Positions 9,988-10,445 of a stretch of 10,445 bases of DNA are shown here, piece by piece (the first letter of the stretch is position 1; each line of letters begins with the position of its first letter). This stretch comes from Bacteroidia bacterium (lineage in GTDB: Bacteria > Bacteroidota > Bacteroidia > Bacteroidales > GCA-2748055). The DNA lies in NCBI GenBank assembly GCA_030596245.1, contig JAUVKN010000126.1, forward strand, positions 1-10,445. The letters run 5' to 3'. A model generated the notes under the pieces. That model searched no databases. It was given only the letters and a program-made list of their open reading frames with translations, and was not told the origin of the DNA. Both the position numbers and the translations under genes were made by a program.

Positions 9988-10445
9988 TTACATATTGTCG
10001 ATGATGGCGGTCCCAAATTCCGAGCATTTCAGTTCTGTGGGATCATCCATCAAACGTGCAAAATCATAAGTCACTTTCTTTTTCAGGATTGCCGCCTGGA
10101 GGCCTGCAACAATCATATCAGCGGCTTCGTTCCAACCCATATACTGTAACATCAAAACCCCTGACAGGATGACCGAACCAGGATTCACTTTATCCAGACC
10201 TGCATACTTGGGCGCTGTTCCATGGGTGGCTTCAAAAATTGCATGACCCGTTTCATAATTAATGTTTGCACCCGGTGCAATTCCGATCCCTCCCACAATG
10301 GCTGCAAGCGCATCTGAAATATAATCCCCATTCAGGTTCATGGTGGCTATGACCGAATATTCGGCAGGGCGTGTCAGTATCTGCTGCAAAAATGCATCGG
10401 CTATCACATCCTTGATCAGAATCTTTCCAGCTTTGAGAGCCGCAT
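9988..10445 (-). CDS. icd: NADP-dependent isocitrate dehydrogenase, C-terminal part (5' end outside the window)
   Basis: Icd oxidatively decarboxylates isocitrate to 2-oxoglutarate in the TCA cycle, producing NADPH. The last 151 residues are visible, of about 416 in the E. coli-type enzyme. They match that enzyme closely: [72 protein letters not shown] and [14 protein letters not shown]. The residues that read the NADP 2'-phosphate in E. coli Icd (Lys344, Tyr345, Val351, Tyr391, Arg395) all have counterparts, in APKYAG, DKVNPG and TYDFARL, so NADP rather than NAD is the likely cofactor. An in-frame GTG at 10405-10407 is an internal valine, not a start, because homology continues upstream to the window edge. 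The ferritin gene follows by 25 bp on the same strand. Confidence 0.97.
   Translation of the reverse strand, partial: AALKAGKILIKDVIADAFLQQILTRPAEYSVIATMNLNGDYISDALAAIVGGIGIAPGANINYETGHAIFEATHGTAPKYAGLDKVNPGSVILSGVLMLQYMGWNEAADMIVAGLQAAILKKKVTYDFARLMDDPTELKCSEFGTAIIDNM

Noticed and set aside
10405..10407. GTG as the start of a short separate gene at the right edge
   Set aside because: The frame stays open to the window edge and continues to match isocitrate dehydrogenase ([15 protein letters not shown]), so it is an internal codon of icd.

Overview
The window looks like a chromosomal segment from a member of the Bacteroidota, most likely a Bacteroidales/Marinilabiliales-type marine or sediment lineage. 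The evidence is a type IX secretion (T9SS) C-terminal sorting domain on the secreted protease, an unusually long SecA (1108 aa) of the kind found in this phylum, a DUF6913-like protein, TAnnTTTG -7 promoter boxes, and a general absence of Shine-Dalgarno sequences. Base composition and codon use look even across the window. I see no IS element, tRNA, rRNA, CRISPR array or phage gene.

Layout. Positions 1-2373 (minus strand) hold a two-gene unit. A secreted trypsin-fold protease of the lysyl-endopeptidase type overlaps by four bases (ATGA) with a lipoprotein substrate-binding component of an iron-complex/corrinoid-type ABC importer, which runs off the left edge. A 91-bp divergent intergenic region (2374-2464) separates it from a plus-strand cluster: ligA (NAD-dependent DNA ligase), a conserved DUF6913-like protein, and dapA (lysine/diaminopimelate biosynthesis). 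dapA meets secA tail to tail with only 6 bp between the stop codons. secA (minus, 5944-9270) is preceded by its own -7 box. Upstream of that lie a strong hairpin terminator, a bacterial ferritin gene and the 3' part of icd (NADP isocitrate dehydrogenase), all on the minus strand, with icd cut by the right edge.

Most of the window is housekeeping: DNA ligation, lysine/peptidoglycan precursor synthesis, protein export, iron storage and the TCA cycle. SecA would export the pre-proteins encoded at the left end, and the ferritin and the metal-chelate binding protein both touch iron or metallocofactor handling, but there is no sign of a dedicated joint system.

The most notable anomaly is a one-base frameshift in ligA near 3937. 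It splits an otherwise intact 666-residue ligase into a 491-residue N-terminal part and a 175-residue C-terminal part. For a normally essential gene this suggests an assembly or sequencing error first, then a real mutation, then recoding. I did not find a convincing novel defence or mobile system here.
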